The notes beneath the pieces are model-generated. The model worked only from the letters and a program-made list of their open reading frames with translations. It ran no database searches and was not told the origin of the DNA. Below are positions 54,841-63,417 of a DNA stretch of 64,000 nucleotides, in pieces. The translations under genes and the position numbers were made by a program. The stretch is from Hyphococcus sp. GTDB taxonomy: Bacteria; Pseudomonadota; Alphaproteobacteria; Caulobacterales; Parvularculaceae. The stretch spans positions 1 to 64,000 of the forward strand of contig JABDJK010000074.1 in NCBI GenBank assembly GCA_013002535.1, given 5' to 3'. The stretch's first letter is position 1, and each line of letters starts with the position of its first letter.

Positions 54841-55595
54841 ATTGTCACCTGTTCAGTTGGCGGCGCCGGCCGTCGGAAATAGCGGGCGCCTTTTAGTTTG
54901 AGTTTGAGGGCTTGCCAGTATATTAGCGCAACAACGCGCAGAGCCCCGAACGGCCTCATCAACGCCGACGCGAGCAATGCGCGGTCAGTCATTTGTTTTA
55001 TCTCGCCAGTAACAGACGCGAACAGCCCGCGCTCGCCATCACGGAAATCAATCCATGCGCCGACCCGAGATTTTTCGAAGTAAAAGCGGAACTCATACGT
55101 CCCTGCAATTTCCTGAAACGGCGACACGTGAAAAACTTTCTTGGACGTCAGACGATCGCTTTTTTGAATTGGGCGAGCGTCCTCGTGTCGACAGAGATAA
55201 GCGTGGCGATCACCGAAGGTATTGTTGACCTCGGCGATAACAGCGCGAAGGGCGCCATCCCTGTCCGTGAAGAACCAGAAACTTACCGGATTGAACGAGT
55301 AACCAGCGCAACGCGGCTGCGCCAATAAACACGCCTCACCGTCGCATAATTTGTCCAGACCATGCTCTGCAATAATGCTGCGCGCCCAATCGTAGCTGTC
55401 GGCCTCGCCAAACCCGTGATCCTTGCGCCAAAACGAAAATAGATTGTTGGCGTCAATCGAGAAAAACCGGCAGGCGCTTTTCATTGGTCGGTCAACCGGC
55501 ATGAGCGCCATGTCAACGCCATAGCGGAACGCGTTGGCGGGGCCGCCGCGCCGTTCGTGATAGGTCTCCGCCTTGACAAACCTCGGCTCTGTCAT
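54837..55595 (-). CDS. DUF1365 protein
   Basis: A 252-residue DUF1365 member: ETYHERRGGPANAFRYGVDM at the start, DANNLFSFWRKDHGFG, and RCAGYSFNPVSFWFFTDRDGALRAVIAEVNNTFGDRHAYL. Function is unknown, but the gene is almost always beside a CFA-synthase-type methyltransferase and an FAD amine-oxidase-like protein, as here. Overlap of four bases on each side. Confidence 0.9.
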   Translation of the reverse strand: MTEPRFVKAETYHERRGGPANAFRYGVDMALMPVDRPMKSACRFFSIDANNLFSFWRKDHGFGEADSYDWARSIIAEHGLDKLCDGEACLLAQPRCAGYSFNPVSFWFFTDRDGALRAVIAEVNNTFGDRHAYLCRHEDARPIQKSDRLTSKKVFHVSPFQEIAGTYEFRFYFEKSRVGAWIDFRDGERGLFASVTGEIKQMTDRALLASALMRPFGALRVVALIYWQALKLKLKGARYFRRPAPPTEQVTM

Positions 55596-56893
55596 GCGGC
55601 GACGTCCAGAGCAATTTTATTATTGATAAGATTTACAACGCTCGCGGCGCTGTTAATCCCGTCCTCATGAAATCCGTATCGCGCATAGGCGCCGCAGAAC
55701 CAGGTATTGTGAATTCCTTGAATTTCATGGAGGCGCTTTTGTGCATTCAGAGCCGGCAAATCAAACACCGGATGGGACAGCACAGTTTCATCATAGATTA
55801 ACTCTTCGCGAACAGGCGCAACCGGATTGAGGCTGACAAATATTTCTTCGTCCTCCGGCAGTCCTTGCAACAAATTCATCCAATAAGTGAAAGAATTATT
55901 CGGCGCATCATCGTTTTCCGCGCCCAAATAATTCCATGCTGACCAGCATGCTTTACGGCGCGGCATCATTCGCTCGTCGCTGTGCAGGAAGACGCGGTTC
56001 GGTCGATAACGCATGGCGCCGAGAATTTCGTTTTCACCTGGGCTCGCATCGCCAAGAAGCGCCAGCGCCTGATCGGAATGACAGGCGAAAATAACTTCAT
56101 CAAAATTCTCGGGCTCTGCGCCGCCAGTTTTGACGATGACGCCGGCTTTGGCGCGGGCGACAATTTCGACCGGCGCGCCAGTGCGAACGTCACAGCCATG
56201 TTCGCGCAATCGTTTCTCCAGGCGTGCGACGTATTCGCGGCTGCCGCCATCGACGGTGCGCCAGCGGGGGTTATTGGTGGCGGATAACAGGGAATGATTC
56301 TTGAAAAAGCGGATCAGCGTCGCCGCCGGGAATTCGAGCATTTTCTGAACCGGCGTACTCCAGATCGCCCCGGCGAGTGGAAAGAGATAGCGCTCACGGA
56401 ACGCCCGCGACAGCTTCATCGTGTCGAGCGTTTCACCCAGTGTCATTTCCTGACGTTCAATAAAGTCTTCGGCATGTCTATTAAAGCGAATGATATCGCA
56501 AAGCATGCCCCAGAATTCCGGCCGCATGATGTTAGTTGGGTCCGCGAAAAGCCGCTTCGGGTTATGCAGACCATATTCAAACTTTCCGCCATCGAGGCTG
56601 ACCGCGAAAGACATGTTGGTCGGTTTCGCCGGAACATCGAGATCATCGAACAGTGCATTCAACAGCGGGTAATTCTGGTCATTAAAAACCATGAAACCGG
56701 TGTCTACCGGCGTCTCGCGGCGGCGCCCCGCCATGATCGTACGGGCGTGCCCGCCAAGTCGATTTTCCGCCTCGAATAGCGTCACCCGGGCTTGCGGCGC
56801 GAGATAATAAGCGGCCGCGAGACCAGATATGCCGCCGCCAATAATGGCAATGGATTTGTCGCCCGCAGGCATATGGACGTCTTCAAATGGCAT
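55592..56893 (-). CDS. FAD-dependent oxidoreductase (UfaD/amine-oxidase-like)
   Basis: A 433-residue flavoprotein of the amine oxidase/phytoene-desaturase-like group: dinucleotide motif IIGGGISGLAAAYYLAP near 18-34, LGGHARTI and a C-terminal FCGAYARYGFHEDGINSA. It opens the leftward operon directly under the sigmaE-like promoter. In Rhodobacter a homologue of this type (UfaD) desaturates methylated fatty acids. ATG 56893 has GGGGTCGCC before it; ATG 56872 is an alternative. Confidence 0.87.
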   Translation of the reverse strand: MPFEDVHMPAGDKSIAIIGGGISGLAAAYYLAPQARVTLFEAENRLGGHARTIMAGRRRETPVDTGFMVFNDQNYPLLNALFDDLDVPAKPTNMSFAVSLDGGKFEYGLHNPKRLFADPTNIMRPEFWGMLCDIIRFNRHAEDFIERQEMTLGETLDTMKLSRAFRERYLFPLAGAIWSTPVQKMLEFPAATLIRFFKNHSLLSATNNPRWRTVDGGSREYVARLEKRLREHGCDVRTGAPVEIVARAKAGVIVKTGGAEPENFDEVIFACHSDQALALLGDASPGENEILGAMRYRPNRVFLHSDERMMPRRKACWSAWNYLGAENDDAPNNSFTYWMNLLQGLPEDEEIFVSLNPVAPVREELIYDETVLSHPVFDLPALNAQKRLHEIQGIHNTWFCGAYARYGFHEDGINSAASVVNLINNKIALDVAA

Positions 56894-56921
56894 GGCGACC
56901 CCGAGATTGCTTGCTTGATAA

Positions 56922-56951
56922 TTCCTACGAATTGCAGCCGCGCTCGGATCA
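56922..56951 (-). promoter_or_regulatory. ECF sigmaE-type promoter of the lipid-modification operon
   Basis: TGATCC (56951-56946), 18 bases, TAGGAA (56927-56922) on the minus strand. This matches the Rhodobacter sphaeroides RpoE consensus (TGATCC-N18-TAAGA) at all -35 positions and most of -10. It lies about 30 bases upstream of the oxidoreductase start. Confidence 0.75.
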
Positions 56952-57064
56952 CCGCCCGAATGCAGATTTTACGCGGGATTTGCAGACCGGCATACATTCG
57001 AGGTAACGAAGATGATAATAAAACGGGTCGCGATTTGTCTGACGCATTTTTTAACCGCATGGAG

Positions 57065-57094
57065 TGAACCGCTTTGGTAATCGTCACGTATATC
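57065..57094 (+). promoter_or_regulatory. Candidate sigmaE-type promoter for the sigma-chrR pair
   Basis: TGAACC (57065-57070), 18 bases, TATATC (57089-57094). It resembles the promoter on the other strand and the same consensus, suggesting autoregulation. Transcription would begin near 57101, which argues against translation from ATG 57099. Confidence 0.5.
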
Positions 57095-57164
57095 AAATAT
57101 GCAAAGCAGCTTGAACATACCTGCCGATTTCGGCTTCCGGGTTCCCGCGGGGTTTTTGGCGCAG

Positions 57165-57773
57165 ATGACGCTTAAAGATCGCGCATCCGCGACAGCAAAC
57201 CCAGCTTCGGAAAATCAATCTGACGTCTGGACGCAGGAAATGCGCGCAGTGAAAGAACAGCGCGATGAGGCGGCGTTCGCGCGCCTTTTCGACCATTTCG
57301 CGCCGCGGATCAAATCCATCGTTGTCGGCGCCGGCGTCCCACCGGAGATGGCCGAAGAAATTGCCCAGGAAACGATGATCACGGTCTGGCGTAAGGCCGA
57401 ACAATTCGATCCGGCGAAAGCCTCGTTCAGCGCCTGGGTCTACGCGATTTCCCGCAACAAAAAAATTGACCGCTTACGGCGCGAGAATAAACCGGCGCCG
57501 GATATGGAAGACCCAGCGATCGCGCCGTCTGCGCCGCCGCTCGCCGATGAAGTTATCGTCGAAGCGCAAGATGCGAAATCCCTGCACGCAGCGCTCGCAA
57601 CCTTGCCGGAAGAACAACGCGAACCGATATTACTCGCATTCATGTCCGGTCTTGCGCACCCAAAAGTCGCGGAAAAACTTGGCGTTCCCATAGGCACCAT
57701 TAAATCGCGGATCCGCCTCGGCGTTGCAAAATTGCGCACCCATCTGCGAGAGAAGGATTTGACCAATGAGTAA
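57165..57773 (+). CDS. rpoE: ECF sigma factor, RpoE/ChrR-type
   Basis: A group-IV sigma factor of 202 residues. Region 2 spans about 27-95 (FARLFDHFAPRIKSIVV, EEIAQETMITVWRKAEQFD, SFSAWVYAISRNKKIDRLRRE) and region 4 about 145-195 (LPEEQREPILLAFMSGLAHPKVAEKLGVPIGTIKSRIRL). It should direct transcription of its own operon and the divergent lipid operon when ChrR releases it. ATG 57165 is chosen because a promoter-like TSS lies near 57101; ATG 57099 is longer. The stop overlaps chrR by eight bases. Confidence 0.92.
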   Translation: MTLKDRASATANPASENQSDVWTQEMRAVKEQRDEAAFARLFDHFAPRIKSIVVGAGVPPEMAEEIAQETMITVWRKAEQFDPAKASFSAWVYAISRNKKIDRLRRENKPAPDMEDPAIAPSAPPLADEVIVEAQDAKSLHAALATLPEEQREPILLAFMSGLAHPKVAEKLGVPIGTIKSRIRLGVAKLRTHLREKDLTNE

Positions 57774-58413
57774 TGCAACACGGCATTTCCCAGAAGAATT
57801 GTTGCTTGATTATTCGACAGGCGCCTTAAGCAAAAGCTGGGCTCTGGCGATCGACGTCCATGCGGAATATTGCAGCGAATGCCGCGCAACATTGAACACT
57901 TTCGAAAATTTTGGCGGTGAATTGCTTATGCGCGCTGAACCCGCCGAGGTATCAGAGGAAACGCGCAACGCCGTCCTGCGCACGATCGCGATGGATGCGC
58001 CTGCGAACGAAACAGCAACCGCAAAATCCGAATCTGTATTACCGGCGGTATTGCGTGCCGTCCTTGGTTGCGATCTGGAAGACATCAAATGGCGATCAAT
58101 CGGCGCGGGCATTAAACAAAAGATCATTCATAGCGGCGACGAAGCGGTAGCGCGCTTGCTTTATATTCCGGCCGGCGTCGCCACCCCGCCCCACAGCCAC
58201 CGCGGCAATGAGGCAACCGTCGTTCTTGCCGGCGGATTTTATGATGGTGATGAAAGCTTCACGCTTGGCGATGTGGAATTCACCGACCAGACCGAACCCC
58301 ATACGCCGCAAGCCATGAACGACGGCCCCTGCATCACCCTCGCCGTCACTGACGCGCCGCTGAAATTCGTCGGCCTTATCCCAAGCCTGATCCAACCGTT
58401 TTTGAAGATTTAG
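57766..58413 (+). CDS. chrR: ChrR zinc-binding anti-sigma factor
   Basis: A 215-residue anti-sigma factor with two zinc modules. N-terminal ligands His7, His32, Cys36 and Cys39 (VHAEYCSEC) match the sigma-binding domain of ChrR; the cupin domain carries His143, His145, Glu149 and His179 (PPHSHRGNEA, EPHTPQ), the set found in Rhodobacter ChrR with constant offset. All ligands are intact, so a singlet-oxygen-responsive factor that inhibits RpoE is expected. It is translated from an ATG inside the sigma gene end. Confidence 0.95.
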   Translation: MSNATRHFPEELLLDYSTGALSKSWALAIDVHAEYCSECRATLNTFENFGGELLMRAEPAEVSEETRNAVLRTIAMDAPANETATAKSESVLPAVLRAVLGCDLEDIKWRSIGAGIKQKIIHSGDEAVARLLYIPAGVATPPHSHRGNEATVVLAGGFYDGDESFTLGDVEFTDQTEPHTPQAMNDGPCITLAVTDAPLKFVGLIPSLIQPFLKI

Positions 58414-58439
58414 GGCGCCGACCTGATGGCGCGTAAATT

Positions 58440-58516
58440 TGGTGGGCCCGGAGGGACTCGAACCCCCGACCTAGCGGTTATGAGCCGCCAGCTCTAACCA
58501 GCTGAGCTACAGGCCC
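58440..58516 (-). tRNA. tRNA with CAT anticodon (Ile2 or elongator Met)
   Basis: Minus strand GGGCCTGTAGCTCAGCTGG starts a 77-nt cloverleaf: acceptor GGGCCTG with CGGGCCC, D-arm GCTC...GAGC, anticodon CAT at 58482-58480 within CTCATAA, T-arm GGGGG-TTCGAGT-CCCTC, encoded CCA at 58442-58440. The GGTCG variable region and the acceptor resemble tRNA-Ile(CAT), whose C34 becomes lysidine, but an elongator Met cannot be excluded by eye. Confidence 0.95.
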
Positions 58517-58715
58517 CTTTTGGCGTCGGCGCAAAAGTCACGCCGGTCGCTTGGGAGCGCCGTCTTATCAGCAATTGTCGCGGCGTAAAACCCCGCATTA
58601 TCCGCGAAAATTTGGGAAAATACGGGCGGCGCGGCGCCGTTTATTTCTTGTTTCGGCCTTGATTTCGCCGCGAGGGGCGGCTCATTTCACGTAAGATCTT
58701 TGAGGAGTCCCGCAA

Positions 58716-59435
58716 ATGACCATTGCCAAACTGGCCCTACCCGTCGCCGCATTCATTATATCGGCCTGCACGGCAGCGCCCGCTGTTCACGCCCATGAGG
58801 AGCAAGCCTTCATGAGAACGATCACAGTTTCCGGTGAAGGCCGGGCCGCCGCTGCGCCGGACATGGCGGTGATTTCCATCGGCGTTCAGAATGAAGGCAA
58901 AACCGCCTCGGAAGCGCTGCGCGCAAATTCCGACGCCATGCGCGCAACAATCAAAAAATTGAAGGATCTCGATGTCGCTGACAAAGACATTCAGACGTCG
59001 GGCCTCTCAGTCAATCCGCGATACGATTATCAAAAGAACCGTTCGAACCCGCCCATAGTTGGCTACACAGCGTCAAACACCGTGACCGTGCGCCTGCGCG
59101 ATCTTGACGACGCCGGCGCGGTTATAGACCAGGCCGTGCAATCGGGCGCAAATAATCTCGGCGGGATTTCGTTTACTTTCGCCGAGCCGAAGCCGCTCTA
59201 TGAAAAAGCGCGCAAAGATGCGGTGAAGGACGCGAAAGCCAAAGCGGAACTATTGACCGACGCTGCCGGCGTCAAACTCGGCCGCCTTGTCACCATTCAG
59301 GACGGCTACGCGCAAGCGCCAAGCCCGCGCCCGATGATGGCGCGGATGGAAGCATCTGCCGATAGCTCGGTTCCGATCGCCGCCGGCGAGTCGGTCGTGA
59401 CCGCGACGGTCAATATGGTATACGAGATAGAATAG
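58716..59435 (+). CDS. SIMPL (DUF541) domain protein
   Basis: A 239-residue exported SIMPL protein. Signal peptide LPVAAFIISACTAAPAVHA, then TITVSGEGRAAAAPDMAVISIGV at the domain start and NNLGGISFTF, KDAKAKAELLTDAAGVKLG later. Members such as BP26/OMP28 form channel-like rings in the periplasm; function is otherwise uncertain. ATG 58716 has GAGGAGTCCCGC upstream. Confidence 0.9.
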   Translation: MTIAKLALPVAAFIISACTAAPAVHAHEEQAFMRTITVSGEGRAAAAPDMAVISIGVQNEGKTASEALRANSDAMRATIKKLKDLDVADKDIQTSGLSVNPRYDYQKNRSNPPIVGYTASNTVTVRLRDLDDAGAVIDQAVQSGANNLGGISFTFAEPKPLYEKARKDAVKDAKAKAELLTDAAGVKLGRLVTIQDGYAQAPSPRPMMARMEASADSSVPIAAGESVVTATVNMVYEIE

Positions 59436-59444
59436 CGACGCGGC

Positions 59445-61097
59445 CTAATCGCCCGCAAAAAGATCGCCAAAGAAATCGTCCTCGTTCCAGCGAGGCCGAT
59501 TTTCCGTATTGGCGATCCCCCGCGCAATTCGCATATTGATATCGGCGAAGCGCACCGCATCATCATACAGGATCGGCAGTGAGATTTCGTCGCTCGGTTT
59601 GTGATAGTGATTTTTCAGGAATTCGCCGAATTGTTCTTCGCCGCCATTGGCGAACCCGACGACGAGAAACATCGAGGGCACACCCTTTTCAACAAACCGA
59701 TAATGGTCCGACCGCGTGAAAAGCCCCTGCTCCGGAATTGGATCGGGCGACAACGTAATGCCGGCCTCCGCTGCTGCCGCTCTGACAATCGGTTCAAGGG
59801 TTGACCGTTCCGCGCCAAAAGCGATGACGTCAGTGAACTCATACAAAACCAATGGCATGTCGAGATTGACATTGGCGACAATGTTTTCGCGCGCCACCGT
59901 CGGGAAATGCACAAAGTAATCCGCGCCGAGAAGACCTTTTTCTTCGGCTGTTACCGCAAGGAACATGATCGATCGCGCTGGACGCTCGCCTGCCGTCAAC
60001 GCGCGCGCCGCTTCCAGCATGGTCGCGATGCCAAGCGCATTATCCATGGCGCCGTTGTTGATCCCGTCTTTTCCTTCATCGATCAATTTCTGATTGACGC
60101 CGATGTGGTCAAGGTGTCCGGTCAACACGACAACTTCGTCTTTCAGTTCGGGATCGGCGCCCGCCAAAATGCCGGCGACATTTGGGCTATCAATCATTTC
60201 GTTTTTAACTGCACCGCGCAGCAATACTTTGACGGCGAGATCAAATCCTTTCGGCGCGCCGCCTTCCGCGTCCGCCTCAGCCAATACGGCGGCGAAACTT
60301 TTTGGCGCGCCCGCAAACAAGACTTCCGATTTTTTCTGCCGCAAAACAGCGCTTACGCTGACGCCCGGACCCGAAACATCCGCTGTTCCGTCCGGCCCGA
60401 TCCAGGTCATGGATTTGCTGGCGGGATTGGCGATTTGTCGTTCCCATGGTGAGCGTTTGACCGAGTCCGACTTGCGCAAAATCACCGCGCCAATTGCGCC
60501 TATTTGCTCTAAATGCTTGCGCTTGTTTGAACTCGAACCAAAATGGGCGCGCGGTTCACTGTGGAATGAATCTGGCGCCCCGGAAAAATAAACGACGATC
60601 TTGCCGTCTACATCGAGGCCGGCAAAGTCATCATGATCGAATTCAGGGGCATGGACGCCGTAGCCGGCAAATACTGCTTCGCCAGAAGCTTCCATCGCGC
60701 TTTCCGGCTCGACTGACGCACTGTTCGGGAAAATCACGTAATCATCGAGGTTAACGAGAATGGTTTCAGATCCGTCAGCGTTAGTGACAATTAATTTTGA
60801 TTCATCATGGTTGCGCACCGATGATCTGAGCGGCACCTGTTGAAACCAACCGCCATCATCGCCCACAGGCGTCAGACCAATCGCCGCCATTTGATCAGCG
60901 ACATATTGCGCGGCGTCATTATACCCTAGCGTCCCCGCTTCGCGGCCCCTGCGCGCATCGTCAGCGAGATAAGCGACATCGGCGCGAATACGATCGGCCG
61001 CGTTGCCCGCAATGGCGGCGGCGCCGGTATCATTGGTAGGCGCAGTTGCGCATGCTGCGGCCAAAACAATCACAAAAAATGAAATCAGAACCTTCAC
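59445..61097 (-). CDS. M28-family metallopeptidase lipoprotein
   Basis: A 550-residue exported zinc aminopeptidase-like protein. Lipobox AAAC (Cys16), a PA-type insert (about 130-275), and the M28 metal motifs GHLDHIG, MDNALG, TAEEKG, NLDMP and HYHKPSDE in order. It cleaves N-terminal residues from peptides in the periplasm or at the outer membrane. It converges on the SIMPL gene with a short gap. Confidence 0.92.
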   Translation of the reverse strand: MKVLISFFVIVLAAACATAPTNDTGAAAIAGNAADRIRADVAYLADDARRGREAGTLGYNDAAQYVADQMAAIGLTPVGDDGGWFQQVPLRSSVRNHDESKLIVTNADGSETILVNLDDYVIFPNSASVEPESAMEASGEAVFAGYGVHAPEFDHDDFAGLDVDGKIVVYFSGAPDSFHSEPRAHFGSSSNKRKHLEQIGAIGAVILRKSDSVKRSPWERQIANPASKSMTWIGPDGTADVSGPGVSVSAVLRQKKSEVLFAGAPKSFAAVLAEADAEGGAPKGFDLAVKVLLRGAVKNEMIDSPNVAGILAGADPELKDEVVVLTGHLDHIGVNQKLIDEGKDGINNGAMDNALGIATMLEAARALTAGERPARSIMFLAVTAEEKGLLGADYFVHFPTVARENIVANVNLDMPLVLYEFTDVIAFGAERSTLEPIVRAAAAEAGITLSPDPIPEQGLFTRSDHYRFVEKGVPSMFLVVGFANGGEEQFGEFLKNHYHKPSDEISLPILYDDAVRFADINMRIARGIANTENRPRWNEDDFFGDLFAGD

Positions 61098-61292
61098 GGC
61101 AAATACCCCTCATCACAGTCGGTTTTTATCTTTTCCGCCAACTTATGCAGTTGTAGCAGCGCTGACAATGCGCCCGAAAATCGCCCTAAAGGCATGGAAT
61201 ATATTGCCTTTCAGACGCCGATTTTTCGATTCGGACATCCTTGGAGGAAATGCGCGCACGCTGTATTATCGCGCACAGTGAGGGGTATCGTT

Positions 61293-62171
61293 ATGGCGAA
61301 AATTTCAAGGTTTTTTTTGGCGGCCAGCGCAGCGCTTATTACGTCGGCCAACGCACATCCGCATCATGACAGCGATCCGCTCGCCGATCACGACCATGAC
61401 GGAAACTGGGTGCATGAGAACGGCATTGGCGCAGACCCTGACCGTGACACTAATCCGGCGACGAATACGCGCATCATTCCGTTTATCGCTGATGCGAAAA
61501 TCGCCGCCGACGATCCGCCTTATGATGTTATTACGTTTGAACCGCCGCCCGGAGAGCACGGCGAGAAAATCATTCAGGATTATTACGCTGATCATGGCGT
61601 CAAATTCAGCAAGGGCCTTTCCTGGCAAGTCTGCGAAGGCCAGCGCCGATTTCTTTACGACACCATGTGCACCTATGAAGCGCCGACCAGCGGGAAATTC
61701 GCAGCGGGATATTTGAGTTATCTCAACTTCCCCCTCGCCATGGAGTTTGAAAAGCCGGTCTGCGTTGTCACCATGTCTATCTATCCGACGGGCGGCAAAG
61801 AGGGCGAACCTTTCGAGTTCAAAATCGAAGGCTGGACCGAAAGCGGCCAACAACTTTCAACGGCGTCAATTGAGTTCGAATGGACCAACAACACGGTGCG
61901 CTGGCGCAATATGGCGGGTGCGTTTTTTGTTGATCAACGCGCGAAGAAAATTACGGTTTCCATGCGCAGCCTTGACAAAAAAGAAAGTTCCAAAACGCTG
62001 CGCTATCTGATCGATGATCTCGCATTCGTTGATGATGGCTGTGATGCGGCCCTCGACGACATTGAGGATCGCACCGGCGTTGATCTGCGCGCGCAAGCCG
62101 AACCCGTCACGTTGGAAGACCCGCCGTTGACGCTGGAAATTGATCTCGCTGAGGCGCCGGAAGGCAGTTAA
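61293..62171 (+). CDS. Secreted His/Asp-rich protein, unknown family
   Basis: A 292-residue protein with a signal peptide (AASAALITSANA/HPHHDSD). The mature start is striking: HPHHDSDPLADHDHDG is followed by WVHENGIGADPDRDTNPATN, suited to binding metals such as zinc or calcium. Three or four Cys in the middle (CEGQRRF, TMCTYE, VCVVT, DDGCDAAL) and a C-terminal DUF-like beta-rich region follow. I do not recognise a family. ATG 61293 has GAGGGGTATC before it. The next gene begins only seven bases after its stop. Confidence 0.8.
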   Translation: MAKISRFFLAASAALITSANAHPHHDSDPLADHDHDGNWVHENGIGADPDRDTNPATNTRIIPFIADAKIAADDPPYDVITFEPPPGEHGEKIIQDYYADHGVKFSKGLSWQVCEGQRRFLYDTMCTYEAPTSGKFAAGYLSYLNFPLAMEFEKPVCVVTMSIYPTGGKEGEPFEFKIEGWTESGQQLSTASIEFEWTNNTVRWRNMAGAFFVDQRAKKITVSMRSLDKKESSKTLRYLIDDLAFVDDGCDAALDDIEDRTGVDLRAQAEPVTLEDPPLTLEIDLAEAPEGS

Positions 62172-62178
62172 GGCGGCG

Positions 62179-62481
62179 ATGGCTGGCAGCGGTATTCTTT
62201 ACGAAGTCAATGTTACACTGGCGCCGGACATTCGCGAGGCCTACGCGAAATGGCTCGGCGCTCATGTCGACGAGATGCTGTCGATTGACGGATTTATCGG
62301 CGCCTCAGTCTATGTCGATACGGAAGACGATTGCAAAATGACCGCGCATTATATTTTGCGCGATCAGGCGGCTCTCGATTCTTATCTGGCAGAGCACGCG
62401 CCGCACATGCGCGAAGACGGCGTCAAACATTTCGGCGATAAATTTAAAGCGACCCGGCGCGTGATGCAGACGTTGGGATGA
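62179..62481 (+). CDS. DUF4286 protein
   Basis: A 100-residue small cytoplasmic protein of the DUF4286 family: ILYEVNVTLAPDIREAYAKWL and HYILRDQAALDSYLAEHAPHMREDG with KFKATRRV at the end. Function unknown; ferredoxin-like fold typical of dimeric alpha-beta barrel monooxygenase relatives. ATG 62179 lies seven bases after the previous stop. Confidence 0.88.
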   Translation: MAGSGILYEVNVTLAPDIREAYAKWLGAHVDEMLSIDGFIGASVYVDTEDDCKMTAHYILRDQAALDSYLAEHAPHMREDGVKHFGDKFKATRRVMQTLG

Positions 62482-62486
62482 TTTTG

Positions 62487-62559
62487 TCATTACCGGGTTC
62501 ATCCCCGTAATCCAGAAAACAATTTATGACTGGATTGCCGAAACAAGTCCGGCAATGAC
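62487..62559. repeat. Palindromic intergenic repeat
   Basis: TCATTACCGGGTTCATCCC...GTAATCCAG then CTGGATTGCCG...CCGGCAATGAC: outer ends TCATT and AATGA are inverted, and CCAG/CTGG form the centre. A further member of the ATTCCC family, between two convergent genes where it may end transcription. Confidence 0.55.
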
Positions 62560-62580
62560 AGAAGATAAAAAATAAAGAAG

Positions 62581-63141
62581 TCAGAGCGCCTTCCGCATCT
62601 TAATGATCGTATTGTCGGCGCCATTTTCTGCTTTCTCTACGACCCGTTCAAATTCAACATACCCACGCGCGAGATAAAGCGGATAGCCGGGCACAGTTGA
62701 GCCAAGCTCAATCGTTTTGAAGCCCGCCTCGCGCGCAGCGTTTTCTCCAAGGTCAAGCAGCAGTGTGCCGATCCCGCGTCGGGTCCAGTCAGGATGCGTG
62801 TACATGGCGCGAATGCGCGCCGGTTCCGTTGCCGGGTCAGACATTGAATCGTCACGGCCTTTGGTATGGTCGCCGCCATAGAGCGTGCGGCGCTTGCCCC
62901 AGCCGCCACAGGCGACGGCAACGGTCTCACCCTCTTTTTCGGTTTCGATGATGAAGTACGTGCCGTCCTCAATCAGGGACATATCGAGCCCCATGGATTC
63001 TTGCGCCGCGGCGATCTCTTCGGCCGAGAGAAAATCTTTCATGTTCTCGGCGATGGACGCCCGCATAATTGATACGATCGTGTCGATATCGTCATGGGTC
63101 GCAACGCGATGGGTGAAGATATGTGGCATATCCAAAATCAT
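62581..63141 (-). CDS. GNAT-family N-acetyltransferase
   Basis: A 186-residue GNAT enzyme: HRVATHDDIDTIVSIMRASI, acetyl-CoA loop THPDWTRRGIGTLLLD (about 115-130), LGSTVPGYPLYLARGYVEF. The substrate is unknown. ATG 63141 or ATG 63129 could begin it; the first gives a short MILD extension. Confidence 0.87.
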   Translation of the reverse strand: MILDMPHIFTHRVATHDDIDTIVSIMRASIAENMKDFLSAEEIAAAQESMGLDMSLIEDGTYFIIETEKEGETVAVACGGWGKRRTLYGGDHTKGRDDSMSDPATEPARIRAMYTHPDWTRRGIGTLLLDLGENAAREAGFKTIELGSTVPGYPLYLARGYVEFERVVEKAENGADNTIIKMRKAL

Positions 63142-63201
63142 AGACCATACGGCGCGGTTGTTCGAATATTTTCAAGCACCGAGGCAGATCTACTATCCGC
63201 T

Positions 63202-63275
63202 CATTCCCGCGCCGCGCGCGAAGGCGCGCTGATCATATTAGGACCGCATTGGCGGTCGGGCGGGATTCCAGATCA
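63202..63275. repeat. Palindromic intergenic repeat, long form, second copy
   Basis: CATTCCCGCGCCGCGCGCG...GGCGGGATTCCAG with inner CGAAGGCGCGC and CGCATTGGCGGTCG, the same element as at 36781-36885 but shorter. The interval 63142-63417 holds this, a further GGTCACCGCTTTCGCGGGCATGAGCGGG-like partial unit and a hairpin, but no gene. Confidence 0.6.
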
Positions 63276-63354
63276 GTAGAAGAAGCCGGTCAGCGCCCGT
63301 TACGATTTATTCACTGGGTCACCGCTTTCGCGGGCATGAGCGGGCTCTGATTGA

Positions 63355-63394
63355 CGAAACAACAAACGGCGCACTGCGTTGCCGCAATGCGCCG
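63355..63394 (-). terminator. Stem-loop terminator of the YegP-like gene
   Basis: GGCGCA-C-TGCG, loop TTGC, CGCA-A-TGCGCC (63369-63394), followed on the minus strand by TTTGTTGTTTCG. It lies 24 bases after the stop of the gene at 63418-63753. Confidence 0.6.
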
Positions 63395-63417
63395 CGTCAA
63401 AATCAGCGTAACGTCAA

